A stretch of 64,000 nt of DNA from Labia minor (Eukaryota > Arthropoda > Insecta > Dermaptera > Spongiphoridae): the NCBI GenBank assembly GCA_963082975.1, contig OY720350.1, forward strand, positions 14,912,910-14,976,909, in the 5' to 3' direction. A program made the translations under genes and the position numbers. Position 1 is the first letter of the stretch, and each line of letters opens with the position of its first letter. Under the pieces are notes generated by a model. That model was not told the DNA's origin and made no database searches. It saw only the letters and a list, made by a program, of their open reading frames with translations. This document shows positions 46,801 through 60,200 of the stretch, one piece after another.

Positions 46801-49800
46801 TAAATATATTTAATAAAATGAATTATTTTGTAAATTATATTTTTTATTTTAAATCAAATATTCTATGAAATTACAAAGATTTTAATAAAATTCTTAGTTG
46901 AATAGATATTTTTTAATAATAATTTTTTTATTATTTTGTATTATGTCTAAATCAACTAATCATCTTAAATCTAAGATTAGAAGAATTTGTTCCCTTTTTG
47001 TTTAAACGTAAAAATTTCAACTTTTTCATTCAAAATAATTTTAAATTAATAAGAACGAGACGAAGAATAGAAAAATGATTTAAAAAATGATTAAAGAATA
47101 ATTTAACACTCATCAATAGGTAACATTTTTATATTTTAACAACGGCCTAAAAGATGAAAAAAAATAAAAGTAAATAAAACATAAATTTAAATTCTAACTG
47201 GAGTAGTAGATTCTTTAATCATAAATCCATTTGATTTTTAGAACAGGGTGATATTTTTTTAATTAATACAATACATTAATAAATCATAAATTTGTGGTTT
47301 CATTTTTTAAATTTATTTTTATCCTTTTGAAATATTTAATTTAAAATTAGTCTAAAATAAATTAAACATAATATCAATCATTAAAACAAATAAAATATTA
47401 ATCTGTTATTATATGATTTTCAATAAATTATTATTATCTAGTTTAACCATCATATGAAAACAAAAGATTGATTTTTCATTGAAAAATACAATAATAATAC
47501 ATTTTATTTGTATTCAAAATGCTTGATTTTAATTAATACTAAATTAATTTAATTTATTATTTTCATGCAGACATTTTCTAAAAATAACAATACCTATACA
47601 ATTTTATAATTATATACCACAAATGAAAAATAGTTTGTTTATAAATAGTTCTGGTAATTACAATTAAATATAAGTTATCAAGAATTTAAGATAAATTCAA
47701 TATTTTTATTTTTGAAACTAATTATTTAAAAATATATCAATTATTATCTTTAAAAAAGAATTATCGTAAAAAATTTTTAATTTTTAAAATTTAACATAAT
47801 ACAATAAATATTTTATTTTGAATAAAAATGATGAGGAGTTTAATAGAGAAATTAAGATTAGATTTTATCGTTTTTGAAAAAAAAATATTTAAGTATGCAT
47901 CATTTCAATAAAATTTTAGAGCTGTTTGAAGGGTTGCATAATATTCCAGGAGAAAAAAAATAAATATTTAAACAATTTCATGTTTGTATATTAAAATGTT
48001 CAATTGACGTATTTATTTATATATGTAATTATAATAATTAACTTGTATTTATTTTATCATGTTGAAAAAATGTATGATAGTTCACATTTAAAAACGGTTT
48101 TTATATATATATATATATATTCTTTTTTCTTTTGATATTAGAATACACCTATCCCCCGATTTACACGGTAGATACGTTCCTGAGAAAAACGTGTAAATCG
48201 AAAATTGAAAATTTTCAAGTCAAAACCGTGTAAATCGAAAAGCTTGCAGAAAATGCATAATTTTGCTATTTAACAGTTGTGATTTTTTTCAATATTTTTA
48301 GGTGTACACAGAAATAAAAATAAAATCCATTGACAGGTTAAAATATGTAATATATTACGAAAACACTGTTTTTTATTTAATTACAATACATTAAACAGAA
48401 GAACAAAAAATAAAACCAAAGGTGTTTTATTATCCTTCATCACTATCAGAAATTACTCTCATTCTTTTTTTCGGAATCAAAGGTTGGAATTCACTTTCAT
48501 CACTCGAAGTTATTTGTGCCGATTCGATGTTTGAAGCAGAAATATTTACATTCTGAGAGGTGGTAATAAAATTGGTTATTATAACAATTGCTAGATAAAA
48601 CTTTAATTTTATGCGAAGAAATACAGACACAGTGTGCATGTGCAGCAAGTCAGCACATAAGCTAGGGATTCCCCGTGAGATGTGTACACAGCGCAAGTGT
48701 TCAAACACAGTAGCATTTAGTAGAGTGCGATAAAAACAAAAAAAAAACTTTTTTTTTTTAAAGCTTTTGTGGTTATTTTGATAATTATTAAGAGAATTTT
48801 TATTAAAAGACCACATTATTTGTATTATAATAAATTAAATTAAATTGATTATACGTTGTACAACGTTATACAATTATTTTAATTTAATAAATAATTTTAT
48901 ACAAATAATGTGGTCTTTTAATAAAAATTCTCTTAATAATTAAAAAAAAACTTATTTGGAAAACCGTGTAAAAGCGAAAACGTGTAAAACAAGTACCGTG
49001 TAAATCGGGGGATAGGTGTACTTTATTAAAAGTTCAAAATGACTTTCTAAAAATTTTATCTAAAAATCAAAAAACATTTTATCCATAAATAAATCTTCTT
49101 TGAAATTAATGGATTTTTAGTTCAAAGCCCTCTGTCTATTTATTTATTCATGAAAAAAGATGTCTAATTTCATTTCGAGATTAAATTTCTATAATAATAT
49201 TAAATTTTGAAAAACCAATGGATTATTATTGTTATTGGAATCAATATTATATTTTAATAAACAATATATTTATTAATATCTTTTTAATAGAATCTTGAAG
49301 TGAACTGAATAATAATCGATTGAAGCTATTTTTATTATAGAAAAGAATCCGGTTTCATGAATATTTAGAAATGGATCACTTACCTTATAACAAAAAAGAA
49401 GGGACAGTGGGAATGTACAGATGGTCAAAAGTACAGAGAAAAGTACGGCAAAGATTTCCACGCAAGTGCATTCACTGGCTTCACCTAAAAAGACAAATCA
49501 ATAAAAATATTAACTCCTTTATTAATTATTCTATGTATATATTTTCGATTTATTTGTCTAGGGAAATTTATACTTGAAAATAAAAAAAAAAATAATATGA
49601 CAATCTTGTAATAATAAATATTAAAAAAAAATATGTTGTTTTTTTTATATTTAGAATTTTATCTTGATATAAAAATCACAAAATAACATTCATATTCCTA
49701 CAATATAACTCTTCATATTGATTCATTTTATTGATCAATATACACTGATAAGATAAAGTTTAAATAGAAATATATATTATGAATATTCTTTGTTTTTTCA

Positions 49801-52800
49801 TGCTTAACGTTATAATTTACTTAGAAGAAAATTATTTAAATCATCCCCCCACCACCATTTCTGTTTTTTGTGTTTTTAAATAGTTTTTTTTATATTAAGT
49901 TTTGACCTTTATTTGTTACCTTTGCTTCTTTACTATTGTGAATGTCAGAATTATAATTTAATATAATTGTCATAATGGACAAGGACAATCTTCAATCTTC
50001 TATTATTAGAGACTAAGTGAAGAGGTTTATATTGTAGTTTTTTTTTTTTTGAACTATTACTATAAATATAATTTACTATCATTTACAAATATTCCGATAT
50101 AAATACATATTTAATTTATTTAGTCGGTGTTTCAAGTTAATAAAATTAATATTAAAATCAGCGGTCGGGGAACCGGAGTAAATTACCACAATTGGGGTGA
50201 AAATGAAACTTTTGTGAGTAAAAAGTATATATTTTTAATTTGCTTTTTTATAAACCTGTTAGTATATATTTCAAATTAAATTTTTAGTTATTGTTTTCTT
50301 TTCAAAATTATCATGGGGGGGGGGGGGGGCCTAGAATATGAAAGAAGCTAAAGAGAGATGATTTCGTTTTCTTTTTTGCTCTTCATCATGGGGTAATATC
50401 AACTTAAGCCCAATTTACACGAGCTTAGTACTTGTTGTTAGTTCAGGGGTGGGCAAATACTTTTAAGCGCGGGTCAAAATGAAATTTTCAAAATGTCTTC
50501 CGGGCCGGAGGACCATATTTCGAAAATACTAATAAAAAAAAAATTATCTTTTTTTTTAAGAGACATATTGAACGAAAAATCAAAATAACTTTTTCAACGG
50601 GCCGGCGGGCATTCAAAAAGCTCGCGCTTAAAAGTATTTGCCCATCCCTGAACTAATAACAAGTACCAAGCCCGTGTAAATTAGGCTTTACACAAAAATA
50701 TTTTGGGGTAATGATTCAAAAAGTTCACCGACCGCTGATCTAAATGAATTATTTAATCAAAAAACGAGAACATTTTTCATATGTTATTGTCAATGGTTTA
50801 AAACATCAATATTCAATATTTGGGCACGATCCACGTTAAGTCTCAAAACCCAATATCTACAGATTTTATGATGATTATTTAGAAGCAATTGTTCTTAATG
50901 ATAAAATTGTGGGATTCATTGAACAAAAAAAAAATATTTATATATAATAACATTGTATGATTTTAAAAGACCTATAATTTTATTTAATTATTTTTTTTTT
51001 AACTCATGAATTAATTTTTATGTATAAGTTTTAAAATGCTAAAGAAAAAGAGAGAAAATTTTATCCGAAATTGCTCATTTAATTTAATTTATTCTTATAT
51101 TAATTTATTACTTCACTTAAATGTTTTAGATTCTAAAATCAAATAAAATCCTTCAATCGTTAAATTAATTTACTTCATTAAAATTCCAATTGACATGATT
51201 AGATTAATCAACGATCTATTTGATTAACGATAAATATTGGTTTGTTTAAATGTTTAAATGAATATATTTTTAATCTGAAGTTAATGTTCATATATATACT
51301 ATTATTATATGTAAAGATATGATTTAAATATCAACATTTGCACAAATTTTTATATATTAATATTATTACTTATTATAAATATAAAATGATAACCTCTTTG
51401 TGGTCTAGAACACTCCATGCTACATTCGATTCCATTTCCCGAGGCACTCTCCGTACACTCAACTAACATTCTAAAAGCTCAACTAAGATGAATACACGTT
51501 CTGGGAGGCTATTTCTTTGGGATTTGTTTATGCCAATTCCCGCCCTCATCAAAAGAAAGTAAAAGCTATAAAACAAGGGAGAAAAAAGAAGAAAATGGTA
51601 AAATGAAGTCATCCCTATTTTTACATGACCTGCCTATTATCAAGCATATTTTATCATCATCATTTGGAAAATTGAGAATAACACAAAACCATTTTATTTT
51701 AACATGATGCAATCGTTAAAGAAAAATATTTCGAGATGTATAAATATCTATCACCGAAAGAGAAATTATTTTACCAGAGGTTTCCTAAATGTTATTGTAC
51801 TTCGCCTTCCTTAAATATATATATATATAATTATTTTATCTCCCCTCTAATGTATTTAAATAATACAAACATATTTTGATATATTAAAATTAAATATTAA
51901 TATAAACAAATTTAAAGAATTTTAATGAATATTATTTAATGAGATGGCCGTGTTTATTTATTAACAGAAAAATTATCAAATTGACGGGATTGGTATTCGT
52001 TAGTGCTTGATTTTCAACATTTAAAAAAAAAAAAGATTTATATATTCATTAATGTTGTATTATGAATGAAATATTATATTCTTCTTAAGATTATCATGTC
52101 TTTGTGCATCCGATATGAGTACTATTTTTCATATTTCAAATTATTTTTTGAATGGTGAATTATGTGAAACTTTTTTGTTTGGAATTTGATTTGGAAGCGA
52201 CTGCGGAAATTGATAAATTATAGTAATTTTATAAAAGATTGAATCAAGTAAAAATAATTATTATATATATATATAAATATTCTTTTAGATTTTCTTGATT
52301 AACATAAAAATTCAAAACATATTTAGAAGTTCATTTATATTGAAATTAAAAATTTAATTTAAAAGGAACTTGTAAATCTTCAAAGTTATATTCCTAATAA
52401 CCTAATTGCCCTTTATTCTCTCTAGTTATGTCATTCAATTGTTTTTTCAAATTAATTATTTATCAATATCGTTCATATTTAATATTTTTCATCTAATTCT
52501 ACTATAATCAATGATTTCTACATTAGTTATGAAAAATTATAAAAAAAACAAAGTACCCATCAATTAAAGAATCCATTTTGAAAAATTTACACTCATTACT
52601 TCAAAGTAAGGAAAAAATTCTTTAAATTAATTATAAAGTTGTTTGACTGACATTAAATTACAATTTTAGTAACAACATAAAAGAATATCTTTTATAGAAT
52701 ATTTTAAAAAAATAATTTTATTTTCTGATTGATTTTTTTAAAATTTTCATTTATTAAAGTTATTATTATTGTAGTTATTATTAAATAATAATAAAATAGT

Positions 52801-55800
52801 AATAATTTATAAGATTTTATATAATATGTATAATAATAATAATAGTGAAAATAGATTAGATAGAAATAAAAATTGAAATAAAATGTGTCACAATTCAACA
52901 TTTCAGTTCATTCTGTTCAAAATGTTTCCTTTGAAATGGAAGGAACAATGACTCTCAGACATTTCAGAGGATGCTGTTTTAAAGAAATTTATCTAAAATT
53001 TCTTCATACAACTCTGATAAAATCAAAAATTTTAAATGTTTTTTTAAAAAAAAGATTTATTTAAAAAAAATATCAATCTATCTCTGTGAACTCGAAAGTT
53101 CTTTCCTCCATATACCACTTCTCCTAAATACTTAACTAACTATAACAAAAATGGGACAAAATAGATATTTTTATTTAAACGAGAGTTCTGTACCAAAATA
53201 TGAAAAAAAACGTTATAAAAACAGTACTGTTGAGTTTTTACGGGAAAAGAAAGAATGAAGATGAAAATACCTTATTATTCAATAGGAGAAGGTCTGAGGA
53301 TAAGGAAACTTATATTATCATATAGAGATTGATATGATAGTTATATTATGGCATGAGAATAAATTTTTGCAAGTCCACCCAGGACACTTTAAAATTAATG
53401 AGAATGAAGAAATAGTTTTACTCAAAAAAATAAGTTGGAGTGTCTCCACTCGACTATCTCGCAATTTGAATTGGATTAAATAACATATATTATATTTAAA
53501 TTAAATTTAATTAATTATAAATTATAATTAAATTTGATAAATAATATTTTTAAACCAGCACCGCCTTTGTTGATGGCACTACGTCAAGTGTTGGCGCGAG
53601 ATTTACAGTGTTAAAAAATTAATTCCAGTAAACTACTGGAAGTACTGATGCGATTAAATCAAGCTGAAATTCTATATATAGCAGTTTTATACAATCTTTA
53701 ATCATATATCATTATCAAATATATATCTTTATTTTTACGGTTTCTTTAGAGGAAAAAAACGTGGTAGGTAAATCTTCCGGTTGAGCTACATTTCTCAAAA
53801 GTTGATAGAAAACTACTAATTTTGAATAATGCCCGTGTAGCAAATTTCATAATTCTAGCTCAAACCGTTTTTGCGTAATCTTGTCTACATACACACATAC
53901 ACACACAGACATTTTTCTCAACCTTAGCGAAAATGACTCTGGGACCTTCAAAACGTATAAAAACATCAAAATCTCAACATCGAAAATTTTCATGATCGCA
54001 ATACTATCACTGGCGAGAAATAGGAAAAAAATAAATTTTATTGACTTGCCAAAGAAATCAAATGTTCAAAATTTTATATAAAAAACGTAAAATTCAATGA
54101 AAGAAAAACGAAGGAGAGAATTTAACAAATAATAAATTAAGAGACATCAAATAATCAAACGAGCCAAAAATTATATTTAAATATTATAAATAATAAATAC
54201 AGTTCAATGAAATGCTTAATTTTTACGAAATCAAGAAAAGATCATAAATTAAAAAAGCAAACACACATTAAAATTAATACTTATAAAAAATAAATGAAGT
54301 AAATGAAATAAAGTAAATAAATAAGAGAAATATGTTTATATATCTGAAAAAAAAAATCAGATGATATAAAAATATAAGATATCATTTATTAGATTATTTA
54401 TTTATTTATATATTTTGATGTATTTATTATTATTGTATGAAAATTCTTCTTTATTATACTGATAATATATGATAATGTGTCTCAATTGTACTTGAGATAA
54501 CTTTACTAGATTACTTATTACTATAAATAAATAATTAGACCTTTATATATTTTAACATAACAAATCATAAACATGTAGTAGATCAATTCTTTTAGGAAAA
54601 AGATTTTTAAACAAAAAAATTTCATATATTTATTATAATTCTAAAAAATAAAGAATTTTTTTCTTAAAATTAACATCTTTGAATATATTTGAAATTGCAA
54701 AATAGAGGAAATTAAAATTGGCAGGAACACTAGGCAATGGAGAGGAAAATTTGGCAAAAACACAGTGAAGGGACCGCGAAATATTCAATTAAATTTTCTA
54801 ATACTTGAAATATTGCGCGAATAATCTTGTAAGCTTTTTTAATTTTTCGCTGTTAAATGGGTAATCGCTTTTAAATAAGTTGACCTGTGGCCAGGTCTGA
54901 ACCGACCGACAGTTTGAAATAAATTAATTTCCAGCTACCGAAACAATTTCAAATAATTTTAATATATCTATTAATGTAACAAACAGATATGGATATAACA
55001 TAAATATTTTTAATTTTATTTTGTTTATAATATATAGCTGAAGTAGCCGGCGTTACCCGAGGCTGTGACGTCATGAAGGGCCGGGTGACGTCATATAATT
55101 TTAAATTAAAAAAAACATAATGAAGATGATTTTGCTCGAGGATAAAACCAATACATTCGTGGTGATATGTAAAAAAATCTCCTAATGTGAAATTTGGTGT
55201 GAAAATAACCCTTCCCTTCCTATAGTCGATCGCTAATACTACCACTTCCGGTTTCCGGATTTGCCCCAAAAGTTGATCAATTCATCCCACTGATGCATTA
55301 AGTAAATATACCAAATTTCATCAAAATTCGTTGAGCCGTTCAGGCTGTACACATCTATACGGACGGACAGACGGACAGACGGACGGGCGGACAGACATCA
55401 AGCTAAAAATACTTTTTTCTGTTAAGAAAATGCATGATTCGTGGAGATATGTAAAAATCTCCACATGTGAAATTTGGTGTGAAAACAATACCTCCCTTAC
55501 TATCGTCGGTCGGTAAAAAGGAAAGTTTTTCAATTTTTCAAGAAAGTAAAAAATTTATATAAAAATCTGATATATCGGAAAAAATCCGATTATTTAAGGA
55601 GCCGCAAACCAGAAAAGATTGGGAACGTCTGTACAAAAAAAAAAAAAAACTAATTGAAATTGCAGAGATGAACATAAAAAATGATATAAAATAATAAATG
55701 GATTGAGGTCGCTCAAAGGATAGGAATACTTGAAGGAAGGCATATTGTTTCAGAATTGACACAGAGCTAAATTATTAATTATTACTAGATATATATAATA

Positions 55801-57186
55801 TATAAGATTTCAAGTATTTTAAGCTGAAACATTTTAGAAACTTAAAATTTGGAAATTGGTAATCTTATACTATAATAATGTTATCTCATTAATATCATTT
55901 TATTTATTTATTAAATAAATAATCAAATTAAATAAATATAAATATTATAGTTTTCTAGGATGTACAAAAGAAATGATCCTTCCTGTTTGCAATTTTAGAA
56001 GGAAATCTTTTTTGTTATATTATTTTTCAAGTAAAATTTAAAAAACAAATAAATAAATAAAAATTATTTCTATTAATAAAATAATATATTATTTATAATT
56101 TTAATCACAAGGAAGAATGTGAGTGATGATATTTTATGACTATTCTAACCCAGACTGTTGTAAGTGTATTAGAACCAATTTTTTTTTATAAATCTATAAT
56201 AATCTATAACAGAGGTCGGTAACCTGGTGCCCACGAAGGCATTTCAAGTGCCCGCATTTTTTCGATTTTTTTCCAAATTTTTCAATATGGTTCTAAAATA
56301 AGCGGGAGTGTCCTCCCCTAGACTTTCCCGCATATAAATAGGTATAAAGAGTTGTGAATGAATATTTAGAATGTAATAAAGTGCTACTTCCGATTAACTG
56401 ATATTTTAAATGTAAAAAAAAACAGATATGGATATAATATAAAAATTTTTAATTTTATTTTATTTATAATATATAAGGGCTGGCTAAAGTGCTGGGTGAC
56501 GTCATATAATTTTAAATTAAGAAAAAACTAATGAAGATGATTTGACGTGAAATTTGATATGAAAATAACCCTTCACTTCCTCTCTTCGATCGGCAATTCT
56601 AGCACTTCCGGTTTCCGGATTTGCACTAAAAGTTGATCAATTCATCCTACTGATGTATTAAGTAAATATACCAAATTTCATCAAAATCCGTTGAGCCGTT
56701 CAGGCTGTATACATCTATACGGACGTACGGACAGACGGACAGACGGACGGACGGACGGACAGACATCATGCTAAAAATACTTTTTTCTGTTAAGAAAATG
56801 CATGATTCGTGGAGATATGTACCTAAAAATATCCATAGGTGAAATTTGGTGTGAAAACAATACCTCCCTTACTATCGTCGGTCGGTAAAAAAGAAACGCT
56901 ACTTGTATAGGTAAAATGTCACTTTCGGTAGTCAGATCATGATGAAATTTGGTATCTCAATTTTTTTCATATTTTTAAATCTATATACAAAATATGAAGC
57001 AAATATCTCGAAGGAAACTGGTACTTTACTTGAAAGGTAAACGCAACCAGTGTAGGTAAAGTACCACTTCCGGTTAACCGATTTTGACGAAATTTTGATA
57101 GAAATCTACAAACTGTGAATAATATCGGTGTACCAAATTTCGAAGTCCTAGCTTGATTAGTTTTTGAGTAAATTTGCTTACAGACA

Positions 57187-57217
<31 letters not shown>

Positions 57218-60200
57218 CATACATACATACATACATACACACACACAGACATAATTCGAAAAATGGTATTTTCCGACTCAGGGAGGTCTAAAACGTCAAG
57301 ATCTATCGAAATCTCGAAGTCGAAATTTTTGACGATTCCAATACTTCCCTTATACGAAGTATGCGGGAAAGTAATTATACGAAGTATGCGGGAAAGTAAA
57401 AAGGTAAAATATTTTGGCGACCGGCTGGCTCTTAAACATTTTCGATTTTTTTTCTTTTTTACCGACCCACGATAGTAAGGGAGGTATTGTTTTCACACCA
57501 AATTTCACATGTGGAGATTTTTACATATCTCCACGAATCATGCATTTTCTTAACAGAAAAAAGTATTTTTAGCATGATGTCTGTCCGTCCGTCCGTCCGC
57601 CTGTCGGTCTGTCCGTCCGTCCGTATAGATGTGTACAGCCTGAACGGCTCAACGGATTTTGATGAAATTTGGTATATTTACTTAATGCATCCGTGGGATG
57701 AATTGATCAACTTTTGGTGCAAATCCGGAAACCGGAAGTGGTAGTATTAGCGATCGACGATAAGAAGGGAAGGGTTATTACCACGTTTTTCTTAGCTTGC
57801 TTTCTTGTTTATCTGTTCGCGTCAAATCTTGCAATCGAAATTTCGACCACTTCCAGTCATCCAATCGCTCTGAAACTTTTCAGAGTTATGTATTCTGGAT
57901 GACAATACAATAAAATAACACATTCGTAGCTTGCAAGTGTTTAATTAGAGCATAATTAATGAATATTTGTATTTTGTTAACTTAAAAAGGAGAAACAATA
58001 ATAATACAACAAAAGGCCCTTTCCAAAACTTACCTTTCTCAATACATAATACAAAAGAAGAAAACAACAAAAGGGACTTTGTCAAAACATTAAAAATAAA
58101 TAATACAGATGTCCATAGTCCGCTTGTTTAAAAAAATATTCAAGAGTTGATTCTAGTATGTATTAAATATATTCAATATATTAAATATTAAATATATTAT
58201 TTTTGATCTAAACGAATAGAGAATGGATTTTACATAAAATTTGTAATCATTTCACAAATTAATAATATAATAAATGACACATTGTGAATTGACGATAAAA
58301 ATAAATATATTTCATTAGATCTTATTTTATTATACTAGCAAAAATTGTATAAATATATTTTTAATTTTCTTTCGAAATTAATTAAAAAATTTTAAAATAT
58401 TTTAAATATAAAAAATATTGATACAATATCTAATACAAAAACGAGACGGGATGCAAATATAATACATTAATTAATAATAATAATCAAAATATTAAAATCC
58501 GTTTAAATAAGAAGTTTGAAAAAATGTTCAGGTCGCTCCCCTCCAACTAAATGACAGTCCTGATCGTATGTTCCATGCTGCGAATTAAATTTGGATTAAG
58601 CATCATAAATTCTAAAATAATAATTAAATAAATTTCAAATAACGATTAGATATTTATTAAATGAATTACTAATAAATAATATTCAATCTAATGAAATAAA
58701 GAATCTCTATATATTATATACACGGTAAATGTATTAGAAAAAATAAAAAGCCATTTTTTTTTTATGAAGAATTTTGATTTTTTTAAATTATAATTTCTGA
58801 CTTTTGATTGATTACATTTAAAATCATTTTAAAGTTATAATTTCGTCTTTACAAAGAGAGATAAAAAATTAATAAAATCAAAATATTGAAAAAATATAAT
58901 AGGGAGGTAGAAAAAAGGTTCAAACTCCCCTCTTCTTATTTTTACTTAACGGGTCTTCTGATTGGTTGCCTGTTTCGACACACCTTTTTTCGACTTAAAC
59001 GCCACCCTCAATTTCCTTCAGCTATCATTTGCTCTCTGCATCTCACCAAGTCATCATTAGCACTCTTGCTAACTGAGTGTATTTTACCACGTTTTTCTTA
59101 GCTTGCTTTCTTGTTTGTTTGTTTGTTTATTTATCTGTTCGGGTCAAATCTTGCAATCGAAATTTCGACCACTTCCAGTCATCCAATCGCTCTGAAACTT
59201 TTCAGAGTAATGTATTCTGGATGACAATACAATAATACAATAATAATTCGTAGCTTGCAAGTGTTTAATTAGAGCATAATTAATGAATATAATTTTGTAT
59301 GGGAAAATCAAAACAAAAAGTGTAAATATTTAAATTTGAAAAAAACCGTTAAAAACCCGTTAAAAGAATAATATAATATGTATAATATTTAAAATGTAAA
59401 TAAATTTGAAAGAAGGTATATTAATGTTTTGTACTGTAATTTAGAAAACAAAATTTAAATTTATGATGAGTTTTAGGCAATAAAGAATTAAAATATGACA
59501 AATTTAAAAATTTCTCTTTATAATTCAATTTAAATTTATTACCTACAGGATAATAGTATTTCATGATTATTAAAGTCAATCAAAAAACTTAAAAGTAGTA
59601 TAGGTCAAGTGAAATCGATTGCAATATATGAAGACTAAAAAGTAGAAAATAATACTTTATATAAAAAAAAAACTTTTTTAAAAAACCACGTTTTTAACGC
59701 ACTAAAAAGAAGAAAATAATTTTTCTGAAACCCCATAGGTACTGACATTACAAACAAGAGATATGATTTGAAGAAAATTTTCTATAACGTAAAACGTGGG
59801 GCGCAAATAATAATAAATTTTTTAAATGCAATATAATTTCTTTGATTAATTTATTTCAATATCCATGGATTTATATTTTAAGTTTTATATTTTTTACCAG
59901 ACTTTTTGTAAAAGGGAATATTATTAGTAATCCAACAGAATACTTTTATTAATGTAAATTTTTTTTGGAAAATTAATTCCTTAATATTAAATAAACATCT
60001 TCAATTTACGCTTTAGAAATTTTATTAACATAAATATTAAATATTTGCTAGAAGTTTTGCAGTAGCAAAATTTAGTTTTAGATTTCTTCAAGTTAAATTT
60101 CTTATATTATTTACCAGAATATTGTTAGGATGTCATTTTTTATCAGAATTTTTTAAAAGTGAATATTATTAGTAATCTAAAGGTAATCTTTTCATAAATT

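Noticed and set aside
55331..55533. Open frames with repeated Thr-Asp-Gly-Arg units (also at 23501, 56700 and 57487)
   Set aside because: They translate the GACG microsatellite and core of family B on both strands; the same non-coding unit recurs in nine copies with indels that break the frame.
57187..57240. CRISPR-like regular repeat array
   Set aside because: It is a 4-bp microsatellite with no spacers; no CRISPR array is expected or seen in this eukaryotic DNA.
56967..57475. Open frames rich in MYVC or HTYI units (also at 19771 and 19920)
   Set aside because: They are translations of the CATA/TATG microsatellite and core of family C, open by chance on both strands.
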